Origin: Anaerolineae bacterium | GTDB taxonomy: Bacteria; Chloroflexota; Anaerolineae; 4572-78; J111 | Reading direction: 5' to 3' | Length of the DNA: 64,000 bases | NCBI GenBank assembly: GCA_023151115.1 | Contig: JAKLJP010000010.1 | Span: forward strand, 62,001-126,000 | Shown here: positions 15,321 through 24,412 of the stretch, piece by piece | Numbering within the stretch: position 1 is the stretch's first letter | Layout: the number at the start of each line of letters is the position of its first letter | Translations under genes and position numbers: made by a program | The notes under the pieces: model-generated | Database searches by the model: none | The model's input: only the letters and a program-made list of their open reading frames with translations | Told to the model about the DNA's origin: nothing

Positions 15321-16814
15321 TCAGGTCAGGTATCCTTCAATTTTCAGCAACCGCAACCCTTCGAGCCGCAGCGCCTCTGGGAAGAGGGCCTGGTAAATAT
15401 GGCAGTGCGGGCTTTGCACGTCAAAGCGTCCCGTCGCTCGATACGTTTCCAGGGGGCAGCCCCCGGCGCAGCGATACCGCCAGGCGCACTCACGGCAGCC
15501 CTGTTTGTCATCCACGCTGATGACCGGAATTGCCCCCTGAGAAACCAGTTTGAGAGGATCATCTGCGCCGTTAAACCTTTTACCATCACCCAGATGCATC
15601 TGGCACTGCGCCACCTGGCCGGTATGGGTAAAAACCATGTAACTCTGACCCACCCCGCAGGGATGGGTGTGGGCTTCTACTTGGACTCGATCCAGCAGCC
15701 CACCCAAAAATGGCCGAGTAGGTAAATGCTTTTCAACTACTTGATAAGCCCGGCGCATCCCCTCGATAATTTGGCTCTCTTCCAACTTCAAATCTTGATA
15801 ACTGGCCGATAATAAATTCTCCCGATAAAAGTTGAGGCTAAAGGGCAAATCACGCTCAACGGCCCAGGCGACGGCATCAGCGGCGGCGAAGGCATTGCGG
15901 CCGGTAATGGTGATGGATATATCGGGGCAGACGCCGGCCGGGAGCAGAACGTGATCAACCGTATGCTCGATGCGGGCAAATGTACCCCGTCCGGCCCGGT
16001 CGGGCCGCTGCGCGTCGTGGGCCGCGCCGACGCCGTCCAGCGAGATCATCAATTTTACCCCGGAGTCCACCAGCCAGCGCGCCATGGCCGCTGTCCAGAC
16101 CGTACCGTTGCTGAGCACCACCGCCCGCAGGTCGAGGCCTTTTTCCATTGCGAGATGTTGGGCATATCGGTGTAACCGCTGCATCAATTTAAAGTGCAAA
16201 GCCGCCTCTCCCCCGGCGTACTTGAGTTTGACCGCTTTGAAGCCATTTTTCTCGGCTGAACGAAAAACAGCCTCCACCGCTTTGAGGCCAATTTCTTCAG
16301 ACATGCGTTCATTGGATTTGCGGACGTAGCAGTAGGGACAATCCAAGTTGCAGGCGTTGGTCAGGTGCAGCCAGGCGGTGAGGGTAAGGGGGTGACCGCG
16401 GGTCAGGGTGGGCTTTTGCCCGGCAGCCACCAGCAGGCCGCCCTGGGCGAGGGTGTAATCAACGGCCTGGTCCAAAGGTTGAGGGGTAGTAAACGCATAC
16501 AAGCGCCTGACGGCCGGCTGATTGAGCACCACCGGCCCCGCGGGGGAGAAGGGGCTATAGGCCAGGGTAAAGTTATGGGGCAGGGGAGCGGTGTAGAGTT
16601 GGGGGGCAATTTTCATCAAAGTTTGAGACGGAGTTGTTCCGGCGGCAGCGGGTCTTTTGAAATCGAACCCGTACAGCGGTCCGTCGCTGGGGGCGCAGTC
16701 CTCTTCGAGGGCTGTCTGAACGGGGGCCGCGACGGTGAGCGGCCCATCACTGGGGGCGCAGTCATTTTCAAGCCGGCCGGTTACATCAGCGGCCCAAGTA
16801 ATCAGGGGATTCAT
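15321..16814 (-). CDS. Radical SAM/SPASM peptide-modifying enzyme with N-terminal DCAPSDGPL repeats
   Basis: The 497-residue protein starts with a region carrying two copies of DCAPSDGPL (residues 18-26 and 39-47; 21-residue period, each preceded by acidic residues). Residues about 80-130 look like a winged-helix leader-binding (PqqD/RRE-like) segment. The radical SAM core follows with Cys155, Cys159 and Cys162 in CNLDCPYC, then a SPASM domain with the CxxCxxRxxCxGGC pattern (CRECAWRYRCAGGCP) near the C-terminus. SPASM enzymes install thioether or C-C crosslinks in ribosomal peptides. No separate precursor gene is seen, so the N-terminal Cys/Ser/Asp repeats may be the substrate, carried in cis. 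The start overlaps the stop of the 1143-residue ATPase (TGATG), so it is tightly coupled to that gene. Confidence 0.85.
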   Translation of the reverse strand: MNPLITWAADVTGRLENDCAPSDGPLTVAAPVQTALEEDCAPSDGPLYGFDFKRPAAAGTTPSQTLMKIAPQLYTAPLPHNFTLAYSPFSPAGPVVLNQPAVRRLYAFTTPQPLDQAVDYTLAQGGLLVAAGQKPTLTRGHPLTLTAWLHLTNACNLDCPYCYVRKSNERMSEEIGLKAVEAVFRSAEKNGFKAVKLKYAGGEAALHFKLMQRLHRYAQHLAMEKGLDLRAVVLSNGTVWTAAMARWLVDSGVKLMISLDGVGAAHDAQRPDRAGRGTFARIEHTVDHVLLPAGVCPDISITITGRNAFAAADAVAWAVERDLPFSLNFYRENLLSASYQDLKLEESQIIEGMRRAYQVVEKHLPTRPFLGGLLDRVQVEAHTHPCGVGQSYMVFTHTGQVAQCQMHLGDGKRFNGADDPLKLVSQGAIPVISVDDKQGCRECAWRYRCAGGCPLETYRATGRFDVQSPHCHIYQALFPEALRLEGLRLLKIEGYLT

Positions 16815-19800
16815 CAGCTCACCTCCGCCAGGCCAGGCAGCGGGGCCAGGTAATCGCCAAAGGATTGGTCCAGGAAGATCTCTACATCGGTCAGGTCAAC
16901 CGGCTCGATTTTGTCCACCTTGTATTTTTCCTTGGCCAGCCGTTGATATCTATAAAAATCATGCAGCTCAGTGCGATTGAATTTTTTGAGGTAATCGTAG
17001 AGGGTATCAAATACCACCGAGATATAGGGTGAGCGGGCCGAGTATAACTTGTTGTAACCCAGGGCCAGGACAAAGGCTTCAGCGGCGTCTTGTAATGCTT
17101 CTTGCGCCGCCGGATCGTTATGGATGGCGGCAACACGGGCCTGTCTATCGGGAATCTCATCCTTTATTTTTTCCTGCCAGCGGACAAACTGATCCATAAA
17201 CATGCGACCACGTACGGCCCAGGCTTTACCCAGCAGCATAAAGATATAAGGTTCGGCTTTGGCAGGGGTAGGAGGTTCAGCCCCTGCCCTCAGCAAGCAG
17301 CTTTGATCGTTGTCCACCATCTCAAGCGCCAAGGCCAAGCTATCCTGGAAAGCGGTTTGGGCCGCTTCTGTTTCCCCGGCGTAGTAATAAGTCCAGGTCA
17401 GGTCAACCAAGGCGTCGAGCTGATGGCGGGGATAGCCCAACTTTTTGGCCTGTTCCAGCGCCCGCTTGAGGGTGTTGATCGCTCTATCGCGGTACTGCTT
17501 GACCCGTCTATCCAATTGCCCATTAAGCTGCGCCCGCAGCTGCCGCTTGAGGTAGTACATATAATTCCGAAAGAGGCAGCCCTGCTCAATCCCGACCTCA
17601 ATTTGACGCATCTTTTCAGGTAAATTATCAAAGAGCCGCACCGCTTCTGAGATAGCTTCGGTAGCGGTTTCAAACAGTTGTTCCGGGCTGTCCAGGCGCC
17701 AAATCGAGAAGGTGGCCAGCCGGCGCAGGGCCTCGCCCAGGTGGTGCAGGGCCAGCCCCAACCCCCGCTCATCCTCCAATTTGCGGAAGTAAGCCACGGC
17801 TTTGGCCGCTTCAAACCAGGCATTTTCCGGCTGCAGGCCGTTGTTGTAGATCAAGGCCAGGGTGCTGTGTGAAGCAGCGATAGGATTTTCATAGCCCAGC
17901 TCTTCTCGCAAGGCTAGGGCATCTCGACATATACGCACGGCCCGGCTGATGACCCCCAGTTCAGACAAAACACGAGAAAGATTGTTACGGATTGTGGCCT
18001 CATTTGTTAGAAAACCGGTATCGTGAATGTAGCGTAGAGCTTCTGTGTAGGCCCGGCTGGCCTCGCGGTAGTAGCCGAGGGTAGTGTAGCTGTACCCCAG
18101 GCTGTTATAGATCAAGCCAATGACCCGCCGCAGGCGATTTTCCATAGTGCCCGGCTGGAGGTCAAATTCGCCATGCTGGCGAAATCCGCTGGCTAAACGT
18201 TGTTCCATATCCTCCGCGAGTTTTTTGAGGGTTTTAATATTGTCCGGAATATCTTGACTAAGATAAGTTTGGCAATATTCTCGCCAACAAATCCTGTCAC
18301 TCTGGAAGAAGGGATGGTTGAGGGTGCTGCGGAGCGATTCCGGCTGCGTTTGAATAGCTCGTTCAACCTGATTAGCAAAGTCAACCCCCCGTTGCCACAG
18401 TTTTCTATTCCAGAAGCGCTTGATCCAGCGGGTGGGCTCATCTGCCTTGACCAACAATTCTAGTACCGGCCATGTTTCTGGACTAACTTCAATGAAAGTG
18501 CGCCAATATTCATCTTTTTCGTTGTAGTGAATGAATCGCCACATCTCAACCTGGGCCAAAACATCCGCGTTCAGATCACCGGCGCGCCCATACTGTTCGG
18601 CCAGGTCAAGGTAGGCGTCGTTGATACCCCCTTCAGGGTCCAATCTGAGTTTATAATGGAGTCTTTCCAATTCCGCTTCAAAAAGCTGCTCCTCCAGTTC
18701 GATGCGCCGGTCTTCTTCCTCCCGGCCCAGGTAATGAAAGGTTTTGGAGAGCGCGCGGGCGGGCGACTCCCAGCGCAGCGAGGCTTCATCCTCTGCCCGG
18801 TTTTGGCGGCGTTCTTGCTTTAGTTGAGCGATTTCCGCCTCGGCAAAAGCGTACAATTGGCGGTAAAGAGCCCTCCTGGCTTGAGTCTCGTCCTGGCGGG
18901 CTGTGGCCTCCTGGGCCATATGCTTATCATAGATGCGGTACAGTTCGTCCTGAAGAATCAGGCGCTCCCCAAAACCACGCTTCACAAAAGAGAGATGGCG
19001 CAGCGATTGAGGATTGTCTGCCGCCAGCGCCTGCTCGATTTCCCTTTGCATGACCGGGTCACCCTGCCAGGTTTCGATGGCTTCATCAGGTTTGCTGCCC
19101 AAAATAAAGTGCAGGCGGGCTGCATCCAGCCCCCGCCTGGCTCGCACCAAGGCGGTGAGAATGCGAGAACGGATATCGCCGGTTTTGGCAAAAATCAGGT
19201 TGATGAAAGCCTCTTCGATTTCAAACTGAATCTGCTCCAGGGAATGCGCTTTTAACCGCGCTTCAGCTTCGTCCGGCTGATCCTGCAAGGGGGCCGGCTC
19301 TTCTTTGCCCTCGGCCAGCACGTCGGTGAAGAGAGCCAGCAAAACCGGCCGGCCGCCGGTGTACTGGTGCAGTACCTTGACCCGCTCCTCATCGTCAGCG
19401 AGGGCCGTTAAGGCTTCGGCAATAGTTGGATCATAACCTGCCCGGGTGGCATAGGTTTGGTAATCTGCCGCCAACTGTTTGAGGTAAAGAGTAGTATCTG
19501 CAAGCTCAAAAACATCCAGTTTGATTTCGGTCAGCGAGAAGCGATCTGGGGCGGCTTGTTTTAGTTCATCATAAAAGTCCCGGGCACTGGGCCGCCCGGC
19601 CAGCAAGATGGTGGTGTTAGGCAATTGTCCTGCTTGCAGCAAGCGCAAAATTTGGTCGCGGGTGCTGAAATCTAAATCAGCGGCGGTTAGCAGCTCGCGC
19701 AGCCAGGGGGCGTCGCCAAAGCTTAATTGTTCGGCCGTGTCCAGCCCCCAGACCAAACGGCAGCTTTGGGCGATAGCCTGGTAATCTTTAAAAAAGGCCT

Positions 19801-20245
19801 CATCTGCCGCTGCCGCCGCTGTTTTGATCGCATTGTAATCTACCTGGTCTTTGCGGCGGCGGCGGTAGGCGCTGCGGGCAGCGTCGTAATTGGGAAAGAC
19901 GGCTTGGGGATGCCAATTAAATGCTTCGCGCAGCCTTTCGGTGAAATCCTCGATCGCTTGCAGGCGCACCTCGGTAAAATCAAGCAGGTCTGAGGCAATA
20001 ACCCCCTCAGCCCATGACTCTTCGGGTGGAGGGTCACCGCGCAAGGGGAAAATATTAGGATTACCCGCCCGCCACAAGCTCTCGGAGAGGAGGCGGGTCT
20101 TGCCCAGACCTCCGGCTGACTCAATGATTACCACGCGGGTATCATCCCCCGGGTCATAGATAGCCTGTTTTACTTGGGCCAATTGCTGTTCACGATTGAT
20201 CATGCGGCTGGTTTGTTGCGCCGCAGCAAAAGCAGGGGCGGTCAT
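16814..20245 (-). CDS. STAND-like P-loop ATPase with TPR superstructure
   Basis: The 1143-residue protein has Walker A GGLGKT at about 45-50 and a Walker-B-like strand LVWGLDTAE, followed by a sensor-like segment TILLAGRPSARD. A helical region runs through 330-600. From about 700 to 1060 there are TPR-like helices (Y-x-LGYxY-x-TLGYYREAS, then ALxREELG and AxTAFQDSLALALE). Proteins of this plan sense a ligand through the repeat domain and oligomerise on ATP binding. The start overlaps the previous ATPase (ATGA at 20242-20245) and has a strong GGAGGAGG; its stop overlaps the radical SAM start. No nuclease, protease, TIR or other effector domain is visible, so the coupled radical SAM protein may be its output. 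Confidence 0.8.
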   Translation of the reverse strand: MTAPAFAAAQQTSRMINREQQLAQVKQAIYDPGDDTRVVIIESAGGLGKTRLLSESLWRAGNPNIFPLRGDPPPEESWAEGVIASDLLDFTEVRLQAIEDFTERLREAFNWHPQAVFPNYDAARSAYRRRRKDQVDYNAIKTAAAAADEAFFKDYQAIAQSCRLVWGLDTAEQLSFGDAPWLRELLTAADLDFSTRDQILRLLQAGQLPNTTILLAGRPSARDFYDELKQAAPDRFSLTEIKLDVFELADTTLYLKQLAADYQTYATRAGYDPTIAEALTALADDEERVKVLHQYTGGRPVLLALFTDVLAEGKEEPAPLQDQPDEAEARLKAHSLEQIQFEIEEAFINLIFAKTGDIRSRILTALVRARRGLDAARLHFILGSKPDEAIETWQGDPVMQREIEQALAADNPQSLRHLSFVKRGFGERLILQDELYRIYDKHMAQEATARQDETQARRALYRQLYAFAEAEIAQLKQERRQNRAEDEASLRWESPARALSKTFHYLGREEEDRRIELEEQLFEAELERLHYKLRLDPEGGINDAYLDLAEQYGRAGDLNADVLAQVEMWRFIHYNEKDEYWRTFIEVSPETWPVLELLVKADEPTRWIKRFWNRKLWQRGVDFANQVERAIQTQPESLRSTLNHPFFQSDRICWREYCQTYLSQDIPDNIKTLKKLAEDMEQRLASGFRQHGEFDLQPGTMENRLRRVIGLIYNSLGYSYTTLGYYREASRAYTEALRYIHDTGFLTNEATIRNNLSRVLSELGVISRAVRICRDALALREELGYENPIAASHSTLALIYNNGLQPENAWFEAAKAVAYFRKLEDERGLGLALHHLGEALRRLATFSIWRLDSPEQLFETATEAISEAVRLFDNLPEKMRQIEVGIEQGCLFRNYMYYLKRQLRAQLNGQLDRRVKQYRDRAINTLKRALEQAKKLGYPRHQLDALVDLTWTYYYAGETEAAQTAFQDSLALALEMVDNDQSCLLRAGAEPPTPAKAEPYIFMLLGKAWAVRGRMFMDQFVRWQEKIKDEIPDRQARVAAIHNDPAAQEALQDAAEAFVLALGYNKLYSARSPYISVVFDTLYDYLKKFNRTELHDFYRYQRLAKEKYKVDKIEPVDLTDVEIFLDQSFGDYLAPLPGLAEVS

Positions 20246-21312
20246 TTTTGTTCCTCCTCCTTCTCTCTCAGTTTGATTTCGGCGCGGAGTAGTTCGCGCA
20301 AACCATCAACCACTTGGTAGCGCTGGCCGCCGGCTTGCGAGACGATGCTCAGGGCCATCAGACTTTGCAGATGGTCCAGCGCCTCACCTTGGGCGTATTG
20401 GCCGAGCGCTGCAAAGGTTTCCAGAGTCCAGGTATCTTCACCGGCGCTGATCGCTCTTAAATCATTTTCAATAACGTCCTGGCTTAATAAAGCTTGATCT
20501 ACTTTGTCTTTAATCAGGGAAACCCAGCAGCTTTTTAGCTCGTCGGTGGTAAAAGCCAGCGGCTGGCGATTGGGAGCTTCGCGTTGGGCGATTTCGTACA
20601 AGGAAACGTTTATTTGCGGATGGGTCCACAGGTAAGGTGGAAGGAGGGGCAATAAATCTGCGGGTTGAGGGGGAACATTTTCGGCCGCCAATTTTTGTAA
20701 CTGCTTCTGTCCAGTTTCCGGCTCAAAAATTTGGAGGGGAGTCCGGATTTCGCCCCGACGGAGATTGGGGCTTTTAAGCCCCAAATCATCTCGAAACGCC
20801 ATAACGATTCTGACGCCAGGGTTGAGCCAAAATTGCTCCAACAAGTTTTTTTCTAACTCCCTCCGTTCGTTGTCAAGCAATTCGTCAAGAGCGTCAACAA
20901 GTAGAATGGGACGTAGGGTGGGGCTGCAGTTCTGGCACAGGTCTTCCAGCAGGCGGGCAATAATCGTTTCAGGTGGATCGGTCGGGGCATGGTCACGAAT
21001 CTCACCGGAGCGGACATCTTGGGCGGTCTTTATGAGGGAGGGCAGCCAGGCTTTAATTTGCTGGCGTGAGATTACTTCCGCAGTCGGAATGCGCAGGAGA
21101 AACAGATCGCGCCCGTGCCGGCGGCTATCACGGAGGCGCTTTTCCAGTTGGCACAGCAGCCAACTTTTGCCATAACCGGGCGGGCCAACTATGGTTCTTA
21201 AACGGCGGGGAACTGTATCGGCCGTGGCCCAACGGATCAAATCCGCCAATTCGGTCTCACGGCCAACGAATAGATCGGGGGAAAAATCGGCTCGTTGACA
21301 ATCCGCGTCCAT
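20242..21312 (-). CDS. NACHT/STAND-like P-loop ATPase
   Basis: In this 356-residue protein, FVGRETEL (about 15-22) is the typical entry of STAND ATPases. Walker A is GPPGYGKS (43-50) and Walker B with extra acids is ILLVDALDELL (about 136-146), which is NACHT-like. The C-terminal half is helical with a winged-helix-like HLQSLMALSIVSQ segment. GAGGAG lies before the ATG. It is translationally coupled to the 1143-residue ATPase downstream. It has no repeats of its own, so the two may form one sensor/ATPase complex. A 184-base spacer separates it from the preceding gene. Confidence 0.8.
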   Translation of the reverse strand: MDADCQRADFSPDLFVGRETELADLIRWATADTVPRRLRTIVGPPGYGKSWLLCQLEKRLRDSRRHGRDLFLLRIPTAEVISRQQIKAWLPSLIKTAQDVRSGEIRDHAPTDPPETIIARLLEDLCQNCSPTLRPILLVDALDELLDNERRELEKNLLEQFWLNPGVRIVMAFRDDLGLKSPNLRRGEIRTPLQIFEPETGQKQLQKLAAENVPPQPADLLPLLPPYLWTHPQINVSLYEIAQREAPNRQPLAFTTDELKSCWVSLIKDKVDQALLSQDVIENDLRAISAGEDTWTLETFAALGQYAQGEALDHLQSLMALSIVSQAGGQRYQVVDGLRELLRAEIKLREKEEEQK

Positions 21313-21496
21313 CTTCGACTCCTCGGCAAGCGGTAGACTGGTTTGAAAGCTTGACCCAATCGTCCGGCGCTGGAATAAGCAGACTTTCCCCCATTATAAC
21401 ATAAAAAAATATTCTTTTCATTGCAGTTTCATATCAATATCCCGACAAAATCCTATCATTTTGATGACAAGCGGCAATCTTTTAGATTAGGCTCAA

Positions 21497-22801
21497 TCAA
21501 CAGGCTTCGAGGAGCAGGGCTGGCGGCCGGGGCCGGCCGTAACTCCAATATTCGCGCATGTGGCGCCAATCGTCAATGGTAATAAGGGGCTGTTTAGGGG
21601 CATTCTGAGCGTGAGCATCTATCAGGCTGCTGACTAAACGGAGCAGGCGGCGAGGAGATTTTTGGGCAGCCTGGATCAAAGAATCCTCTAATTTGCCGGC
21701 CAGGCTTGAAGCAGCCAGAGCGTTAAAGCCGGGCGTTCGGCTATTGGCTGCCCGAAAGCGCTGCTGTAACAGCGCACTCAACCTGCTTTCATCCCATTCG
21801 ATAACATGGCTCAGGGGTGGAAAGGGCAGTTTATTTAATTTTTTGTTATAACTATCCAAAATCGGGGTTTGCATATCTGAGGTGAGAAAGAAATAAAAAA
21901 AGAGCTTCTCAGTCTGCCAATGAACCAAATGCTCTAACAATGGTGCAATAAGCGTCAACATGGCCTCAACTTTGCGCTCATAGGCATCTACACCGTCAAC
22001 TAAAACAAAAATTTGCTTAAAGCCCCAGGCTGAGGCTGCGGCAAGACCGGCCTTGAGCATGGCTTCACCCGAGGGGTAGATCGAAGCAGCAGTCTGCGCA
22101 ACTGCTTCGGGATTTACTTTTCTTTGGGCTGGCGCAGACTCGCTTAACAGGTTATAGATTCTGGCCGAAGGGTGAATATAACGAATAGCCGGCCGCCGTA
22201 AAGACCACCACAAACCGGCCAGGCCATTTTCTGTCTTGGGTAGATCCTCTTTTAAAATCTGGGCGACCACCCGGTGCAGCCGCGGCCAGGCCAGCGCCAT
22301 TTGCTGCCGGAAACATTGTTTTTGCACCGCGGTGGGAAGGTCAAAAGTATCAAGCTGCTCAATCACCTGAATAAATAGATCTATGGCTAACTCTTGGGCA
22401 ATATTCCGCCAATGCTCATCGGCTGCTGGCGGTTGAGCCAGCGCATCACTTAACTCATAGGTTACCACCAGGGTACGATCAGGAACGGCGCGGCACTCGG
22501 CTTCCAAGGTGTAACGCAAGGTTGTTTTACCACTGCCCGGCTCGCCAAAGATTAAGCCGTTACGAGCCTGCCGCAGGATTTGCGGAATAGGCTGGTCAAA
22601 ATTTGAAGTTTGAGGATCGGTATAGTAAGCAAAAAAATGCGGCTCTGGTTGGCCGCAATTGATTTCTTGCTCCGCTACCGGATGGGCAAAAGGGTCGTGG
22701 GAGAGTTTGAGCGTATTCAGGAGATATACTTGACGGGGACTCTCTGGTGGCATCAGAAACTTCCGCTGTGCGAATAAATTGTTCAAAATGAGTGAGGTCA
22801 T
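21497..22801 (-). CDS. P-loop ATPase of the multi-ATPase locus
   Basis: The 434-residue protein has Walker A GEPGSGKT (about 86-93) and Walker B IFVLVDGVDA, followed by an arginine-bearing FLTSDMQTPIL strand and a helical lid. It resembles AAA/STAND ATPases without a recognised effector or repeat domain. The start at 22801 is chosen because GGAG lies five bases upstream; a GTG at 22846 would add 15 residues with a poorer site. It has its own spacer on both sides (184 and about 236 bases) and may be transcribed separately from the coupled trio downstream. Confidence 0.7.
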   Translation of the reverse strand: MTSLILNNLFAQRKFLMPPESPRQVYLLNTLKLSHDPFAHPVAEQEINCGQPEPHFFAYYTDPQTSNFDQPIPQILRQARNGLIFGEPGSGKTTLRYTLEAECRAVPDRTLVVTYELSDALAQPPAADEHWRNIAQELAIDLFIQVIEQLDTFDLPTAVQKQCFRQQMALAWPRLHRVVAQILKEDLPKTENGLAGLWWSLRRPAIRYIHPSARIYNLLSESAPAQRKVNPEAVAQTAASIYPSGEAMLKAGLAAASAWGFKQIFVLVDGVDAYERKVEAMLTLIAPLLEHLVHWQTEKLFFYFFLTSDMQTPILDSYNKKLNKLPFPPLSHVIEWDESRLSALLQQRFRAANSRTPGFNALAASSLAGKLEDSLIQAAQKSPRRLLRLVSSLIDAHAQNAPKQPLITIDDWRHMREYWSYGRPRPPALLLEAC

Positions 22802-22846
22802 TAAAACTCCAGTGAGGTTAATCAGACTCGCTTTAGAACTCTCCAC

Positions 22847-23037
22847 CTCACTGTGGTAGTATCAATTTAGGCAAACCTCTTATTCTAACATCTTTTTACA
22901 ATACGCTTACTTTACCATTAATCTACTTCCAATTATCGTCTTTTCGTCTAACACTGTCGAGATAAGTAGCTTACATAAACCACCTATTTACCAAACACAA
23001 CCCCTCGTTTGTCTAACATCAGCCTGACACGTTGGTA
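22847..23037. other. Spacer inside the ATPase locus
   Basis: A+T-rich spacer of 191 bases with no gene. It carries the second copy of the 18-base motif (23014-23031) shortly after the stop codon of the gene at 23038. No clear terminator stem is visible. A promoter for the gene downstream is likely but not clear. Confidence 0.4.
23014..23031 (-). repeat. 18-base motif, second copy
   Basis: Identical to 15294-15311. It begins six bases past the stop of the ATPase-winged-helix gene, reading leftward. Confidence 0.75.
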
Positions 23038-24351
23038 TCATGCTTCCACAACGTTCTCCAGCCAGTAACCCTGACTACGATTGTTATGAATATAGATTGT
23101 TTGCCCAGGAACGGGTTCAATTTTTTTGCGCAAGCGGCTGGCTAACGTATTCAAATTGGCCTTACTATTCTTGAATAGTTCCATCAAAGCCTGGTTTGGA
23201 TCGCCGCCATTTCGATAAGACCAGAGGGTATCAAAAAATTTGAAGGGTTGATCATCCAGGGCAATCCACTGGAGACCTCGCCAGACCCCCCGGCGCTGGC
23301 GATCAAATCGGAGCGGCACATAACGGGCAAAATAGGCACAAACCAGCTCACCATACTGGGCTTCGGTTAAGGGGCGGTCACATTTGGCGTAATAATCCAA
23401 CAAGAGGGCGGTCAATTTGATCCAGGGCTGAGGCGCAGGTAGGGGGTATACCTCTTTAATTTGCTCTTCCAGCGAGGCAAGTAACCGTGTTGAGACTATC
23501 TTTTGCAGCGAAGACAATTGGCCTGCTGTGGCCGCAGCCAGGTAACGCTCACTGACCTCATAGCAGTTTTCAACCGTCCAACGCAGCGAGGCAAAGGTAA
23601 CCCGCCCGCGGGAACGCTCAACCAGGTTGGCTTGCTCGACCACCTGGGCAGGCAGGGCGGCTTTGATGGCAAACCCCTCGATTTGCAGCGGCGTCAGCCA
23701 GCCAAACAGCGCAGCCACCTTTTCCAGCAAGGTGTTGTTAGCTGTCTCTGGTTCGCCTATATCCACAAAAACGGCAACACCGTTAAAACCAAGCCGGCGA
23801 CTGAGCGTAACCAACTCTTCAAGTTGGCCCTGGGCATCAGCCTGGCTGGTATCGGTGGGGTAGAGATCAACAAAAGGCGAGCCTAGCAAATCAAGCAGAG
23901 CCGGGTGTTCCAGGGCATCGGCCCAGCGCCGAAAAGCCCGCGCCCCGCTGTATTTTTCGATCAGCCAGCGCAGAAATTCAAGGTTAATCGGGGTTAAGTC
24001 TGCAAGTTTATGGGGATGTTGGGTTAAAAGGTTTTTAATAGCGGTAGCGGCGCAGGCCATCATCTGGCCCAGGTGATGGAACCCGGCTGCCGGCGCATTC
24101 GGCTGCCCTGGCCAGTAATCAAAGGGATAATGCAGCCCCAGCAGATCAGCCGCAACGGCTCTTTCCAGCGCCCTCAAAGCCACTGACTTGCCACTGCCCG
24201 ATGCGCCGGATACCACCACCGAATAAGCTGCGCCTTGCAGCGTCACATCAGGCAAGGTGGGCAGATAACATTCAGCCCACCAGCGCTCATTTTGCTCCGG
24301 GGTGCGCTGTTCTTCGGGTAAGAATGGCCAGTTCGCAATTGTCAGGCTCAT
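23038..24351 (-). CDS. P-loop ATPase with C-terminal OmpR-like winged helix
   Basis: The 437-residue protein has Walker A GASGSGKS at about 49-56 and Walker B GVAVFVDIGE near 205. The final 60 residues (NTLASRLRKKIEP, then a hairpin with RSQGYWLE) match the recognition helix and wing of OmpR-type winged-helix domains. This could bind DNA and control the locus, or serve as a protein-interaction wing. ATG at 24351 is chosen over GTG at 24369 because AGGAG lies nine bases before it. It lies about 60 bases after the EAD-containing gene and is probably in the same transcript. Confidence 0.75.
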   Translation of the reverse strand: MSLTIANWPFLPEEQRTPEQNERWWAECYLPTLPDVTLQGAAYSVVVSGASGSGKSVALRALERAVAADLLGLHYPFDYWPGQPNAPAAGFHHLGQMMACAATAIKNLLTQHPHKLADLTPINLEFLRWLIEKYSGARAFRRWADALEHPALLDLLGSPFVDLYPTDTSQADAQGQLEELVTLSRRLGFNGVAVFVDIGEPETANNTLLEKVAALFGWLTPLQIEGFAIKAALPAQVVEQANLVERSRGRVTFASLRWTVENCYEVSERYLAAATAGQLSSLQKIVSTRLLASLEEQIKEVYPLPAPQPWIKLTALLLDYYAKCDRPLTEAQYGELVCAYFARYVPLRFDRQRRGVWRGLQWIALDDQPFKFFDTLWSYRNGGDPNQALMELFKNSKANLNTLASRLRKKIEPVPGQTIYIHNNRSQGYWLENVVEA

Positions 24352-24412
24352 TGCCGCTACTCCTGCCACAGACAGGGTCAGGCTGCACAGGTATAAGATG
24401 ATGAAGTGTTGT

